Shown here one piece after another: positions 1 to 8,139 of a stretch of 37,473 nt of DNA; the stretch's first letter is position 1; every line of letters starts with the position of its first letter. A program made the translations under genes and the position numbers. Source of the DNA: an uncultured Aeromonas sp. (GTDB taxonomy: Bacteria; Pseudomonadota; Gammaproteobacteria; Enterobacterales; Aeromonadaceae). Under the pieces are notes generated by a model. It saw nothing but the letters and a program-made list of their open reading frames with translations, ran no database searches and was not told the origin of the DNA. The stretch spans positions 1 through 37,473 of the forward strand of contig CAMFLW010000018.1 in the NCBI GenBank assembly GCA_945957575.1, given 5' to 3'.

Positions 1-115
1 CGGCCATTTCAGCGCGTTGCAGCCAGCTTAGGGCACGATGAACTCGCAGGTTGAGGTTGTTGGGAGAGTGTTCACGCAGCGTCCGGTGACGAGTTTTCAA
101 CTGTTCAAAATTCAA
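1..115 (-). CDS. N-terminus of a hypothetical protein, possibly HEPN-type (partial, runs off left edge)
   Basis: The frame read from base 115 leftward is open to the window edge and begins (M/L)NFEQLKTRHRTLREHS, followed by LRVHRALSWLQRAEMA. The start is chosen as TTG at 115-113 because a strong Shine-Dalgarno (GAAGGAGAT) sits about six bases before it and no ATG in this frame has such a site. The LR-x-HRALSWL-x-RAE pattern resembles, from memory, the start of Apea-like HEPN-domain proteins in Gammaproteobacteria. That assignment is an inference from about 38 residues. A 14-codon ATG frame overlaps the start and ends inside it, so it could be a coupled leader or chance. Only the first tenth or so of the protein is visible, so no function is claimed. 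Confidence 0.5.
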   Translation of the reverse strand, partial: MNFEQLKTRHRTLREHSPNNLNLRVHRALSWLQRAEMA

Positions 116-235
116 CGACGATCTCCTTCTCGATCAGATGAATAGCCATCTTTGACAACCAGACTCTCTGTCCTGCTGCTTGATCATCAGGTTGGTGAGG
201 AACTGGCTGGGATAGCAATGTGGTGATAGCAGTGG

Positions 236-439
236 CTACTTGCGGATGACACCCTTCAGCGTTGCAATGGCCAGCTCCACCATGGTGGCCGACGATTGTT
301 CCAGCGGGGCATGGTGGCACTCGGGACAGGCCTCAAACCAGGTGTGGCCACGTACCATAACATCGCTCTTGGGAACGACCGTCTTGTGCCAGCCACAGGT
401 TGGACAGCGATAAGTAGAAGGGGGTGGTTGTATCGGCAT
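236..439 (-). CDS. Small zinc-ribbon hypothetical protein
   Basis: This is a 67-residue protein with two CxxC knuckles, CPTC (residues 12-15) and CPEC (about 38-41), about 22 residues apart, as in a zinc-ribbon fold. The tail is helical (MVELAIATLKGVIRK). A GAGGG Shine-Dalgarno lies five bases upstream of the ATG at 439, which supports expression. The role is unknown: such mini zinc ribbons may bind nucleic acid or scaffold a partner, but nothing here decides it. It is codirectional with the partial gene at 1-115, 120 bases upstream of it, so the two could share a transcript. The intervening 116-235 holds no convincing gene. Confidence 0.7.
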   Translation of the reverse strand: MPIQPPPSTYRCPTCGWHKTVVPKSDVMVRGHTWFEACPECHHAPLEQSSATMVELAIATLKGVIRK

Positions 440-629
440 GATATCCCTCAGGCAAGTTCCATTTGGCCTAGAGTAACACGGCTCAAATTATTGCAGTGAG
501 CTCCTTGTTCACACTCTTTAGAGTCAAAGTTGTATCCGCCTGAAAACACGACATGTGCAAAACCCCAGTATCGAAGCTGTGCGGCTGGCCCGGTATAGTC
601 AGCCGAGTTCACATCAGAGGGGATATGCG

Positions 630-1076
630 ATGAGTAACCAACCCGGCTTTTGGTTAGCGACATGCCCGTTGTCATTAATCGCCCTGTTGCTGGGCCTAAC
701 GCCGCAAATCGTGTTTGCCGCAGACTGCACCTATCGGGAGAATGCGCTGGGCAACACTATCTACCAGTGTGATGATGGCAAACAGGGCACTCTGCGTGAG
801 GATGCACTGGGCAACATCAAAGACTCGGATACCGGCATCACCTGGCGCACCGATCCGTTGGGCAACCTCAAGGGCAGCGATGGCACCACCTACAGCAAAG
901 ACGCGCTGGGCCATGTGCGTGGCAGCAATGCCAAAACCGGCGAACGGGTGACGTGGCGTGAGGATAGTCTCGGTAACCTGCGTGCCTCCGATGGCACCGT
1001 CTGCCGAACCAACGCGCTGGGGCAACTCAAATGCCGTGGCGAGAGTACACCGCCAGCCTTGCTTGAAGGCAAATGA
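630..1076 (+). CDS. Exported protein built of six LG(N/H/Q) repeats, unknown function
   Basis: The ATG at 630 is chosen because GAGGGG sits just upstream and it gives a clean signal peptide: hydrophobic residues 12-29 and a likely cut after VFA (residue 30). The frame stays open further upstream to 555, but without a signal-peptide start. The mature part (residues 31-148) is almost entirely six degenerate repeats of 16-21 residues, each centred on (R/K)-x-(D/N)-(A/S/P)-LG-(N/H/Q). The LG pairs fall near residues 40, 60, 77, 93, 114 and 130, and most are followed by SDG(T)-(Y/W). Cysteines sit only in the first (33, 47) and last (125, 135) units, suggesting disulfide caps on a repeat stack. 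The motif recalls Rhs/YD beta-repeats but is shorter. The protein is predicted periplasmic or secreted, and no enzyme motif is visible. Confidence 0.75.
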   Translation: MSNQPGFWLATCPLSLIALLLGLTPQIVFAADCTYRENALGNTIYQCDDGKQGTLREDALGNIKDSDTGITWRTDPLGNLKGSDGTTYSKDALGHVRGSNAKTGERVTWREDSLGNLRASDGTVCRTNALGQLKCRGESTPPALLEGK

Positions 1077-1263
1077 TGGCTTTTGCAGCAAACGATCGGT
1101 GCATCACCCTCTGATGTGCTATCAGGCATGGTTGCAACGGGGCCAAATGGGTAAACTCGTCGGCAATTTCTGGCTCCGTAACCGGCAAGGTTGTGAATCT
1201 CTGCCTCTTTTCGTGTTCCATGCGCCCTTGGCGCACACAGACTCTTATCGGAATACCTGACTC

Positions 1264-2515
1264 ATGGCTATCAAGAAGAGCTAACTCTACTCCTCCCTCT
1301 GGGCTGGCTGCGATGAGCTGCGCGGCGGGATGGATGCCTCCCTCCCAGTACAAGGACTATGTGCTGACCCTGCTGTTTGTGAAATACGTCTCCGACAAGG
1401 CCAAGGGCAACCAGTAAGCCATGATCGAGGTATCAGCCGGGGCAAGTTTTGACGACATGGTGGCGCTCAAGGGTAGCAAGGAGATAGGCGAGGGGATCAA
1501 CACCATCATCAGTGCGCTGGCGACCGCCAACGATCTGCAAGGGGTGATCACCATTGCCGACTTCAACGATGAAGACACACTCGGCAAGGGCAAGGAGATG
1601 ATCGACCGCCTCTCCAAGTTGGTGGCTATCTTCGAGGGGCTGGATTTGTCGGCCAACCGTACCGAAGGGGATGACCTGCTGGGTGATGCCTACGAATACC
1701 TGATGCGCCACTTCGCCACCGAGTCGGGCAAGTCCAAGGGGCAGTTCTACACCCCGGCCGAGGTGTCGCGCATTCTGGCCAAGGTGATTGGCATCAGCCG
1801 TCAGACCCCGCAAGATGCCACCGTCTACGACCCCACCTGTGGTTCTGGCTCCTTGCTGCTCAAGGCTAGCGACGAGGCCGGTCCCAAGGGACTGAGTATT
1901 TACGGACAGGAGATGGACAACGCCACCAGTGCGCTGGCGCGGATGAACATGATCCTGCACGACAACCCCACCGCAGCAATCTGGAAGGGCAACACCCTGG
2001 CTGCGCCCCAATGGAAGGAGGGCAACAACCAGCTCAAGACCTTCGACTTTGCCGTGGCCAACCCACCCTTCTCCAACAAGAACTGGACTAGCGGCCTCGA
2101 TGCTGAACACGACGAGTTCGGCCGCTTTGTCTGGGGCGTACCGCCAGAGAAAAACGGCGATTACGCCTTCTTGCTGCACATCATCAAGAGCCTGAAGAGC
2201 ACCGGCAAGGGCGCCGTGATCCTGCCCCACGGCGTGCTGTTTCGTGGCAATGCCGAGGCGCGTATTCGCGAGAACCTGCTGAAACAAGGCTATATCAAGG
2301 GGATCATCGGTCTGCCCGCCAACCTCTTCTACGGCACCGGTATTCCTGCCTGCATCATCGTTATCGACAAAGAGAGCGCCCACACCCGCGCCTTAAATGC
2401 TCTGGCTGGCAATGAGCAAGGGCTGTTTATGATCGATGCCAGCAAAGGCTTTATCAAAGATGGCAACAAGAACCGGCTGCGCGAGCAGGACATCCACAAG
2501 ATTGTCGACACCTTC
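1264..2515 (+). pseudogene. hsdM: hsdM remnant: type I restriction-modification DNA adenine methyltransferase, broken and truncated
   Basis: The family product methylates adenine as part of the HsdRMS complex. Homology to HsdM starts at the ATG at 1264 (MAIKKS) but codon 7 is TAA (1282-1284), where the family has a Glu codon. A four-base tandem duplication (TCCC TCCC, 1339-1346) then shifts the frame, and a further TAA lies at 1415-1417. From 1421 the frame is open and contains the AdoMet motif DPTCGSGS (1829-1852) and the catalytic NPPF (2060-2071), preceded by the helical N-terminal domain. Similarity stops after IHKIVDTF (about 2515). The remaining frame to 2686 is unrelated, and about 100 C-terminal residues are missing compared with a roughly 520-residue family. 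No hsdS or hsdR is present. Translation from 1421 could still give a fragment, but it would lack the specificity-subunit contact region. Confidence 0.9.
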
Positions 2516-2744
2516 TATATCGCCAGGCAAGTTGCAGCTTGCCTTGGCTATTTGGTAAGTCATCATTTATTCATGTTATGCCATCTTACAATGATCGTTT
2601 TGCCATGTATAAAGATCGGCCAATCTCTCTGTCATACCATATATAACGCTATGTTAAGGCTTGCACCGTTCCCGCTCGCTCTTTAGGATCGCTCGCAGCT
2701 AATCGATATGGCCCCTTTGGGCACCTATTTAAGGAATTCGTACC
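2516..2744 (+). other. Deletion junction and upstream region of hrpA
   Basis: The first bases are the abrupt end of hsdM similarity, consistent with a deletion or replacement joint near 2515. The rest is AT-richer than its neighbours and carries no recognisable gene. A TATAAA hexamer at 2608-2613 lies 16 bases after TTACAA (2586-2591), a possible weak sigma70 promoter for hrpA. The -35 match is poor. An AAGGA at about 2731-2735 is the likely ribosome binding site. Confidence 0.45.
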
Positions 2745-5700
2745 TTGTCTCTCTCTATCGAGGCGCTGCGCCGCCGTCTCTCTGCCTGCATGAATCTCGA
2801 CGCCCGCCGCCTTTCCAGCCGTCTGCACGGGGTCAAGAAGCTGCCTGAAGGCAAACAGGCCGCCGTGCTGGAGACTATCGCCGCTGATTTGGCCGCCGCC
2901 GAAGTGCGTTATCAAACCCGTCTGGCCGGAGTACCCAAGGTGACTTATCCGGACAACCTGCCGGTCAGCCAGAAGCAGGCTGAGATCGCCAAGGCCATTC
3001 AAGAACATCAAGTGGTGATCATTGCAGGGGAAACAGGCTCGGGCAAAACCACCCAGATCCCCAAGATCTGTCTGGCGCTCGGGCGTGGGGTCAAGGGCTT
3101 CATCGGCCACACCCAGCCGCGCCGTCTGGCGGCCCGCACTGTGGCGGCCCGTATTGCCGAGGAGATGGAGTCCGAACTCGGTCACTACGTGGGTTACAAG
3201 GTGCGCTTTACCGATCAGGTGAGCGAGCAGACCCACATCAAGCTGATGACTGACGGTATTTTGCTGGCGGAGATCCAGAACGACCGGATGCTGACCCAGT
3301 ACGACACCATCATCATCGATGAGGCCCACGAGCGTAGCCTCAACATCGACTTCATTCTGGGTTATCTCAAGCAACTGCTGCCAAGGCGCCCGGACCTCAA
3401 GGTGATCATCACCTCGGCCACCATCGACCCGCAACGTTTCTCCTGCCATTTCAACAAGGCGCCGGTGATCGAGGTCTCCGGCCGCACTTATCCGGTGGAA
3501 GTGCGCTACCGCCCACTTACCAGTGACAAGAGCGAAGGTCTTGAAGAGCGCGACGAACTGCAGGGGATCTTCGATGCGGTGGAAGAGCTGGCTAGAGAAG
3601 GTTTAGGAGACATCCTTATCTTCATGAACGGCGAGCGGGAGATCCGCGATACTGCCGATGCCTTGCGCAAGCTCAATCTGCGCGATACCGAGGTGTTGCC
3701 GCTCTATGCCCGCCTCTCCAACGCCGAGCAGAACAAGGTGTTCCAGCAACACGCCGGTCGGCGCATCGTGCTTGCTACCAACGTGGCGGAGACCTCGCTG
3801 ACGGTGCCGGGCATTCGCTACGTCATCGACCCGGGTACGGCCCGCATCAGCCGCTACTCCTGGCGTACCAAGGTGCAGCGCCTGCCCATCGAGCCGGTCT
3901 CCCAGGCCAGCGCCAACCAGCGTAAAGGGCGTTGCGGTCGGGTGGCGGACGGCATCTGTATCCGCCTCTACTCGGAGGAGGATTTTAACAGCCGCCCCGC
4001 CTTTACCGACCCCGAGATCCTGCGTACCAACCTGGCATCCGTCATCCTGCAGATGCTGGCGCTCGGCCTTGGCAATATGGAGGCTTTCCCCTTCGTCGAG
4101 CCACCAGAGTCGCGCCATATCAAGGACGGCCTGACTCTCTTGAAAGAGCTGGAGGCGGTGCGCGAGCTGCCCGCCACCGGCGATCGCGAAGCCAAGTTGC
4201 AGCTGACCGAGACCGGTCGCCAGCTCTCGCGCATCCCCCTTGATCCGCGTTTGGCGAAGATGGTGATCAGCGCGGCGCAAACTGGTTGCCTGAGCGAGGT
4301 GATGGTGATCACCGCGGCCCTCAGCATTCAGGATCCCCGTGAGCGGCCCATGGAGAAGAAGCAGGCTGCAGACGAGCAGCACAGACGCTTTGAAGACAAG
4401 GATTCCGACTTCCTCGCCTTCGTCAATCTGTGGAACTACCTGAAAGAGCAGCAGGATCTGCTCGGCAGCAATCCGTTCCGCCGCATGTGCCAGAAGGAGT
4501 TTCTCTCCTACCTGCGGGTGCGCGAATGGCAGGACATCCACTTCCAGCTGCGTCAGACGGTGAAAGAGCTTGGTTTTAAAGCCAACCATGAACCGGCGGA
4601 TTTCAAGACGGTGCACTGCGCGCTGCTGACCGGCCTCTTGAGCCATATCGGCAACAAGGATCTGGAAAAGCCCGAGTTCCTTGGTGCTCGCAACGGCCGC
4701 TTCCACCTCTTCCCGGCCTCGGGTCTGTTCAAAAAGCCGCCCAAGTGGGTGATGGCCGCCGAGCTGGTGGAGACCTCGCGCCTCTATGCCCGCATCAACG
4801 CCAAGATTGAACCCGAGTGGGTGGAGCCGCTGGCGGGTCATCTTATCAAGCTGCACCATAGCGATCCCCACTGGTCGAAGAAAAACGGCGCCGTGATGGC
4901 CAAGGAGAAAGTGACGCTTTATGGCCTGACTCTGGTCAATGAGCGCACCATCAACTTCAGCCGTATCGATCCGGCGCTGTGCCGCGAGTTGTTTATCCGC
5001 CGCGCCCTGGTGGAGGGGGATTTCGAGACCCGCCACCGTTTCTTCAGCGACAATCGTAAGCTCTTGGCCGAGGTGGAAGCGCTGGAGCACAAATCCCGTC
5101 GGCGCGACATTCTGGTGGATGATGAGGACTTGTTCCGCTTCTACGATGCCCGTTTGCCGGAGGAGGTGATTTCCGCCCGTCACTTCGACAAGTGGTGGAA
5201 AGAGGCGCAAAAGCGGGACGCTGAGCTGCTCAACTTCGAAAAAGAGATGCTGATGAAGGGGGATGCTGCCCACATCAGCGATCTCGACTACCCCAACTTC
5301 TGGCAGCAGGGGCGCCTCAAGCTCAAGCTGACCTATCAGTTCGAGCCGGGGGAGGCCGCCGATGGCGTGACCCTGCATATTCCGCTGCCGCTCCTGAATC
5401 AGGTGGAGGTGAAGGGGTTCGAGTGGTTGATCCCGGGGCTGCGTCATGAACTCTTGGTGGCCCTCATCAAGTCGATGCCAAAGCCGATGCGCAAAAACTT
5501 TGTGCCGGCGCCGAACTACGCCGATGCGCTGCTCGCCAGTATCAACCCCGAACAGGGGCCGCTACTGGACGAGATGGAGCGCCAGCTGCGGCGGATGACT
5601 GGCGTGACCGTGCCCCGTGAATCCTGGGACTGGAATGCGGTACCCGATCACCTGAAACTCACCTTCCGGGTGGTGGACGACAAGCACAAGAAGGTAGCGG

Positions 5701-6644
5701 AAGGCAAAGATCTGGAGGCATTGAAAGAGTCCCTGCGTGGCAAGGTGCAGGAGACCCTGTCGCAAGTAGCGGACGATGATATCGAGCAGTCCGGTCTCAC
5801 CCTGTGGAGCTTTGGCGAGCTGCCCCAGGAGTACAGTCAGAAGCGTGGCGGGTTCGAGGTGAAGGCCTATCCGGCCCTGGTGGATCAGAAGGATTCGGTC
5901 GCCATCCAGCTGGTGGAGAGCCCGGTGGTGCAGCAGCAGCTGATGTGGGCCGGTCAGCGTCGGCTGGTACTGCTCAACGTACCATCGCCCATCAAGTATC
6001 TGCAGGAGAAGTTGCCCAACAAGGCCAAGCTCGGGCTCTATTTCAACCCGTTTGGCAAGGTGGCCGAGCTTATCGACGACTGCATCGCCTGCGGCTGCGA
6101 CAAGCTGATTGAGCAGCACGGCGGCATGGCTTGGGACGAGGCCGGTTTCGAGGCGCTCAAGGAGTATGTCCGCGCCGAGCTCAACGATGCGGTGGTGGAG
6201 GTGGCCAAGCAGGTGGAAGCCGTGCTGACGCTGTCCCATGAGATCAAGAAGCGGCTCAAGGGCAAGATGCAGCTCGACACCGCCTTTGCCATGTCCGACA
6301 TCCAGCAGCAGCTCGGCAACCTTATCCACAAGGGCTTTGTCACCGAGACCGGCTGGCAGCGGCTGCCTGACTTGCTGCGCTACCTGCGGGCCATCGAGCG
6401 TCGTCTCGAGAAGCTTGCCATCGATCCCAACCGGGATCGGGTCTACATGCTCAAGGTGCACAGCGTGGAGTCGGAGTACAAGGCGCTGCTGGCCAAGATC
6501 CCCAAATCCCAGCTTATTCCCACCGAGGTGGCCAATATCCGCTGGATGATCGAGGAGCTGCGGGTGTCGTTTTTTGCCCAGAATCTGGGAACCCCCTATC
6601 CGGTGTCGGATAAACGGGTGCTGAACGCTATCGCTCAGTGCTAA
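2745..6644 (+). CDS. hrpA: ATP-dependent RNA helicase HrpA (DEAH box)
   Basis: A 1299-residue protein, essentially the length of E. coli HrpA (about 1300). This family uses ATP to remodel RNA and in E. coli has been tied to mRNA processing and stalled ribosomes. Motifs in order are Walker A GETGSGKT (95-102), DEAH (192-195), SAT (224-226), and QRKGRCGR motif VI (392-399). Winged-helix/ratchet and OB-fold regions follow, then the long C-terminal DUF3418 typical of bacterial HrpA. The start is TTG at 2745, with AAGGA nine bases upstream and no better ATG. N-terminal similarity (RRLSACMNLDARRLSSRLHGVKK) begins within a few residues of it. The gene follows the hsdM remnant and ends before two stem-loops. 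It looks intact. Confidence 0.96.
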   Translation: MSLSIEALRRRLSACMNLDARRLSSRLHGVKKLPEGKQAAVLETIAADLAAAEVRYQTRLAGVPKVTYPDNLPVSQKQAEIAKAIQEHQVVIIAGETGSGKTTQIPKICLALGRGVKGFIGHTQPRRLAARTVAARIAEEMESELGHYVGYKVRFTDQVSEQTHIKLMTDGILLAEIQNDRMLTQYDTIIIDEAHERSLNIDFILGYLKQLLPRRPDLKVIITSATIDPQRFSCHFNKAPVIEVSGRTYPVEVRYRPLTSDKSEGLEERDELQGIFDAVEELAREGLGDILIFMNGEREIRDTADALRKLNLRDTEVLPLYARLSNAEQNKVFQQHAGRRIVLATNVAETSLTVPGIRYVIDPGTARISRYSWRTKVQRLPIEPVSQASANQRKGRCGRVADGICIRLYSEEDFNSRPAFTDPEILRTNLASVILQMLALGLGNMEAFPFVEPPESRHIKDGLTLLKELEAVRELPATGDREAKLQLTETGRQLSRIPLDPRLAKMVISAAQTGCLSEVMVITAALSIQDPRERPMEKKQAADEQHRRFEDKDSDFLAFVNLWNYLKEQQDLLGSNPFRRMCQKEFLSYLRVREWQDIHFQLRQTVKELGFKANHEPADFKTVHCALLTGLLSHIGNKDLEKPEFLGARNGRFHLFPASGLFKKPPKWVMAAELVETSRLYARINAKIEPEWVEPLAGHLIKLHHSDPHWSKKNGAVMAKEKVTLYGLTLVNERTINFSRIDPALCRELFIRRALVEGDFETRHRFFSDNRKLLAEVEALEHKSRRRDILVDDEDLFRFYDARLPEEVISARHFDKWWKEAQKRDAELLNFEKEMLMKGDAAHISDLDYPNFWQQGRLKLKLTYQFEPGEAADGVTLHIPLPLLNQVEVKGFEWLIPGLRHELLVALIKSMPKPMRKNFVPAPNYADALLASINPEQGPLLDEMERQLRRMTGVTVPRESWDWNAVPDHLKLTFRVVDDKHKKVAEGKDLEALKESLRGKVQETLSQVADDDIEQSGLTLWSFGELPQEYSQKRGGFEVKAYPALVDQKDSVAIQLVESPVVQQQLMWAGQRRLVLLNVPSPIKYLQEKLPNKAKLGLYFNPFGKVAELIDDCIACGCDKLIEQHGGMAWDEAGFEALKEYVRAELNDAVVEVAKQVEAVLTLSHEIKKRLKGKMQLDTAFAMSDIQQQLGNLIHKGFVTETGWQRLPDLLRYLRAIERRLEKLAIDPNRDRVYMLKVHSVESEYKALLAKIPKSQLIPTEVANIRWMIEELRVSFFAQNLGTPYPVSDKRVLNAIAQC

Positions 6645-6647
6645 GCT

Positions 6648-6715
6648 GCTATCTAACTGTTTTAACAGCATGATAGCGGGTGCTGAGAAGGGGTTGCCGG
6701 TCAGGTAGCCCCTTC
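6648..6715 (+). other. Two consecutive stem-loops between hrpA and the LysM-like gene
   Basis: The first is a nested hairpin: GCTATC (6648-6653) with GATAGC (6672-6677), enclosing CTGTT/AACAG around a two-base loop. The second has 12-base arms at 6687-6698 and 6704-6715 (GAAGGGGTTGCC with GGTAGCCCCTTC, two G-U wobbles) and a five-base loop. Neither is followed by a T run, so they are not classical intrinsic terminators. They may mark the hrpA 3' end or fold the leader of the next gene. Confidence 0.5.
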
Positions 6716-6739
6716 AAACCGCAAGTCAGGGAGGCAAGG

Positions 6740-7627
6740 ATGCTGGGGATCTGGTTGAGTGTGGCGCAGGTGGTGATCAGCGGTTATCAACCCATCGCGG
6801 AACAAACCTGGGTGCAGTTGAACCCGGAATATTACCCGCTGGCGCGCACGCCGCCTGCGATGTTTGTGGCCTGGCGTGGCAATCAGTTTCCGCCGCTGGC
6901 CCAAAAGCAAAAGCACGGTCGCTGGCAGATCCTCTTTCCAGCCCGATTGGTGCCCCCCTTCGATCTGTTCGAGGGGGAGGCGCAGCTCTCCAAAACCTAT
7001 CTGGCAAGGCTGCGGCGCATCGACGAGATGGCTTACGGGGTTGTCCCCGGGCAGGCTGTTGCTGCTGGTGCAATCGTGCAGCAGGGGAGTGGGTCCCCTG
7101 CTTATCACGCGCAACCTGTCGCGCCCTTTATCGCCGAGTTCCGTACACCCCAAGACGCGTTCGGTGGTGTTGATATGCCCAGCGACCCCGACGAGAGCGA
7201 ACCTCTGCTCGCTCAGCTGGGGGTGACCTTTCGCACAGCGGGGATGAGTGGTGCCCAAGGATATGAGGGAGTAGCGAGCGCCGATATGGTGCTCGCCAGC
7301 CACACGGCTAGCTTATCCGCAGGCAGTGACGCCATGCTTACCCTCTCGGCTCCTGCGGTCGGCGGTCCACAAACTGTGTGTCATCAGGTCGCCGCAGGGG
7401 AGACCCTGTGGCGCATTGCCAACCAGTTATCCAGCGCCCGGGGAGCCGATACCTACAGCTATTTGCTGGCGCTGGTGGCAGAGAACCAGCAGCGGCTTGG
7501 CAAGAGCATTCGAGTCAGAACGGGGGAGGGTCTCTACTGCCCGCGCGCCGAGACCCTGGCGAAGTTTGATGCCCTGAGCCCGGCCCAGCGTCAGCAGCAA
7601 TTCGCCCGGTTGGAGCAGGGGCGCTAA
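6740..7627 (+). CDS. LysM-like domain protein, unknown function
   Basis: A 295-residue protein. The ATG at 6740 is preceded by GGGAGG at good spacing; upstream in-frame codons lack this. The first 25 residues are only moderately hydrophobic (MLGIWLSVAQVVISGY), so export is uncertain. The middle is Pro/Gly/Ala-rich and low in recognisable motifs. The C-terminal part from about residue 213 (VCHQVAAGETLWRIA) looks like a LysM peptidoglycan-binding motif of the kind in FimV and related cell-pole proteins. Cys214 and Cys267 bracket it and could form a disulfide if exported. It sits between hrpA and rplY in the same orientation but each neighbour has its own signals. A FimV-like role is only a guess. 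Confidence 0.8.
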   Translation: MLGIWLSVAQVVISGYQPIAEQTWVQLNPEYYPLARTPPAMFVAWRGNQFPPLAQKQKHGRWQILFPARLVPPFDLFEGEAQLSKTYLARLRRIDEMAYGVVPGQAVAAGAIVQQGSGSPAYHAQPVAPFIAEFRTPQDAFGGVDMPSDPDESEPLLAQLGVTFRTAGMSGAQGYEGVASADMVLASHTASLSAGSDAMLTLSAPAVGGPQTVCHQVAAGETLWRIANQLSSARGADTYSYLLALVAENQQRLGKSIRVRTGEGLYCPRAETLAKFDALSPAQRQQQFARLEQGR

Positions 7628-7689
7628 ATGCAGAGTCGGTGCCTTGTATCCGAATTTGGCCCGTGGTAGTATTCGCGCTCGTTTTGCGA

Positions 7690-7715
7690 GGTGCTGACCG
7701 GTCGCAGTTAGCACC
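7690..7715 (+). promoter_or_regulatory. Stem-loop in the rplY leader
   Basis: Nine-base arms GGTGCTGAC (7690-7698) and GTTAGCACC (7707-7715), with one G-U wobble, close an eight-base loop 28 bases before the rplY start. In RNA this would be a stable hairpin in the 5' leader. L25 binds 5S rRNA, and autogenous control of rplY has been reported in gammaproteobacteria, so a regulatory role is plausible but inferred. Confidence 0.5.
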
Positions 7716-7743
7716 ATAAATTCATCCAAAAGAGATACATACT

Positions 7744-8031
7744 ATGTCTTTCGTATTCCAAGCTGAAGTCCGTTCTGACCTGGGGAAAGGTGCGAGCCGC
7801 CGCCTGCGTCAAGCTGACCAAGTTCCTGCCATCGTTTACGGTGCAGGCAAAGAAGCTCTGTCCATCACTGTTGACCACAAAAAAATGATCCTGGCTCAAG
7901 AGAAGCCGGAATTTTATGAGTCCGTACTGACTCTGGTCATCAACGGCGAAGAAGTTAACGTAAAAGTGAAAGCTATCCAGCGTCACCCGGTACGTTACAA
8001 GCTGATCCACCTGGACTTCGTTCGCGTTTAA
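7744..8031 (+). CDS. rplY: 50S ribosomal protein L25
   Basis: A 95-residue protein matching the short gammaproteobacterial L25 form (E. coli 94 residues), without the C-terminal CTC domain of the long form. L25 binds 5S rRNA in the large subunit. Typical features are the early [21 protein letters not shown] region and the ending [15 protein letters not shown]. Codon use is strongly biased, as expected of a highly expressed ribosomal gene. The ATG at 7744 follows a weak ribosome site (AAGAGATAC) downstream of a leader hairpin. A clear intrinsic terminator begins 21 bases after the stop, so it is probably monocistronic. Confidence 0.97.
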   Translation: MSFVFQAEVRSDLGKGASRRLRQADQVPAIVYGAGKEALSITVDHKKMILAQEKPEFYESVLTLVINGEEVNVKVKAIQRHPVRYKLIHLDFVRV

Positions 8032-8052
8032 TCGCGAACCATCAGGTTGAAG

Positions 8053-8079
8053 AAAAGCCACTCCCAGGAGTGGCTTTTT
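8053..8079 (+). terminator. Rho-independent terminator of rplY
   Basis: AAAAGCCACTC pairs with GAGTGGCTTTT around a CCAG loop, followed by a T run (8075-8079). It lies directly after the rplY stop. The A run on the left arm lets it also work on the minus strand for the MerR gene. Confidence 0.88.
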
Positions 8080-8139
8080 GCTATCTACGATCTGGTGAGC
8101 AGGCTGAAATGGCCAGCTGACCAAGCGACTCGAAGCCGG

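Noticed and set aside
1433..2383. Antisense frame of 316 codons across the hsdM remnant
   Set aside because: No homology recognised, and it mirrors the codon bias of the still recognisable methyltransferase core.
3603..5447. Long open frame of 614 codons antisense to hrpA
   Set aside because: It lies wholly inside a full-length, motif-complete hrpA and has no family motif. Long antisense frames are expected in GC-rich DNA with biased third positions.
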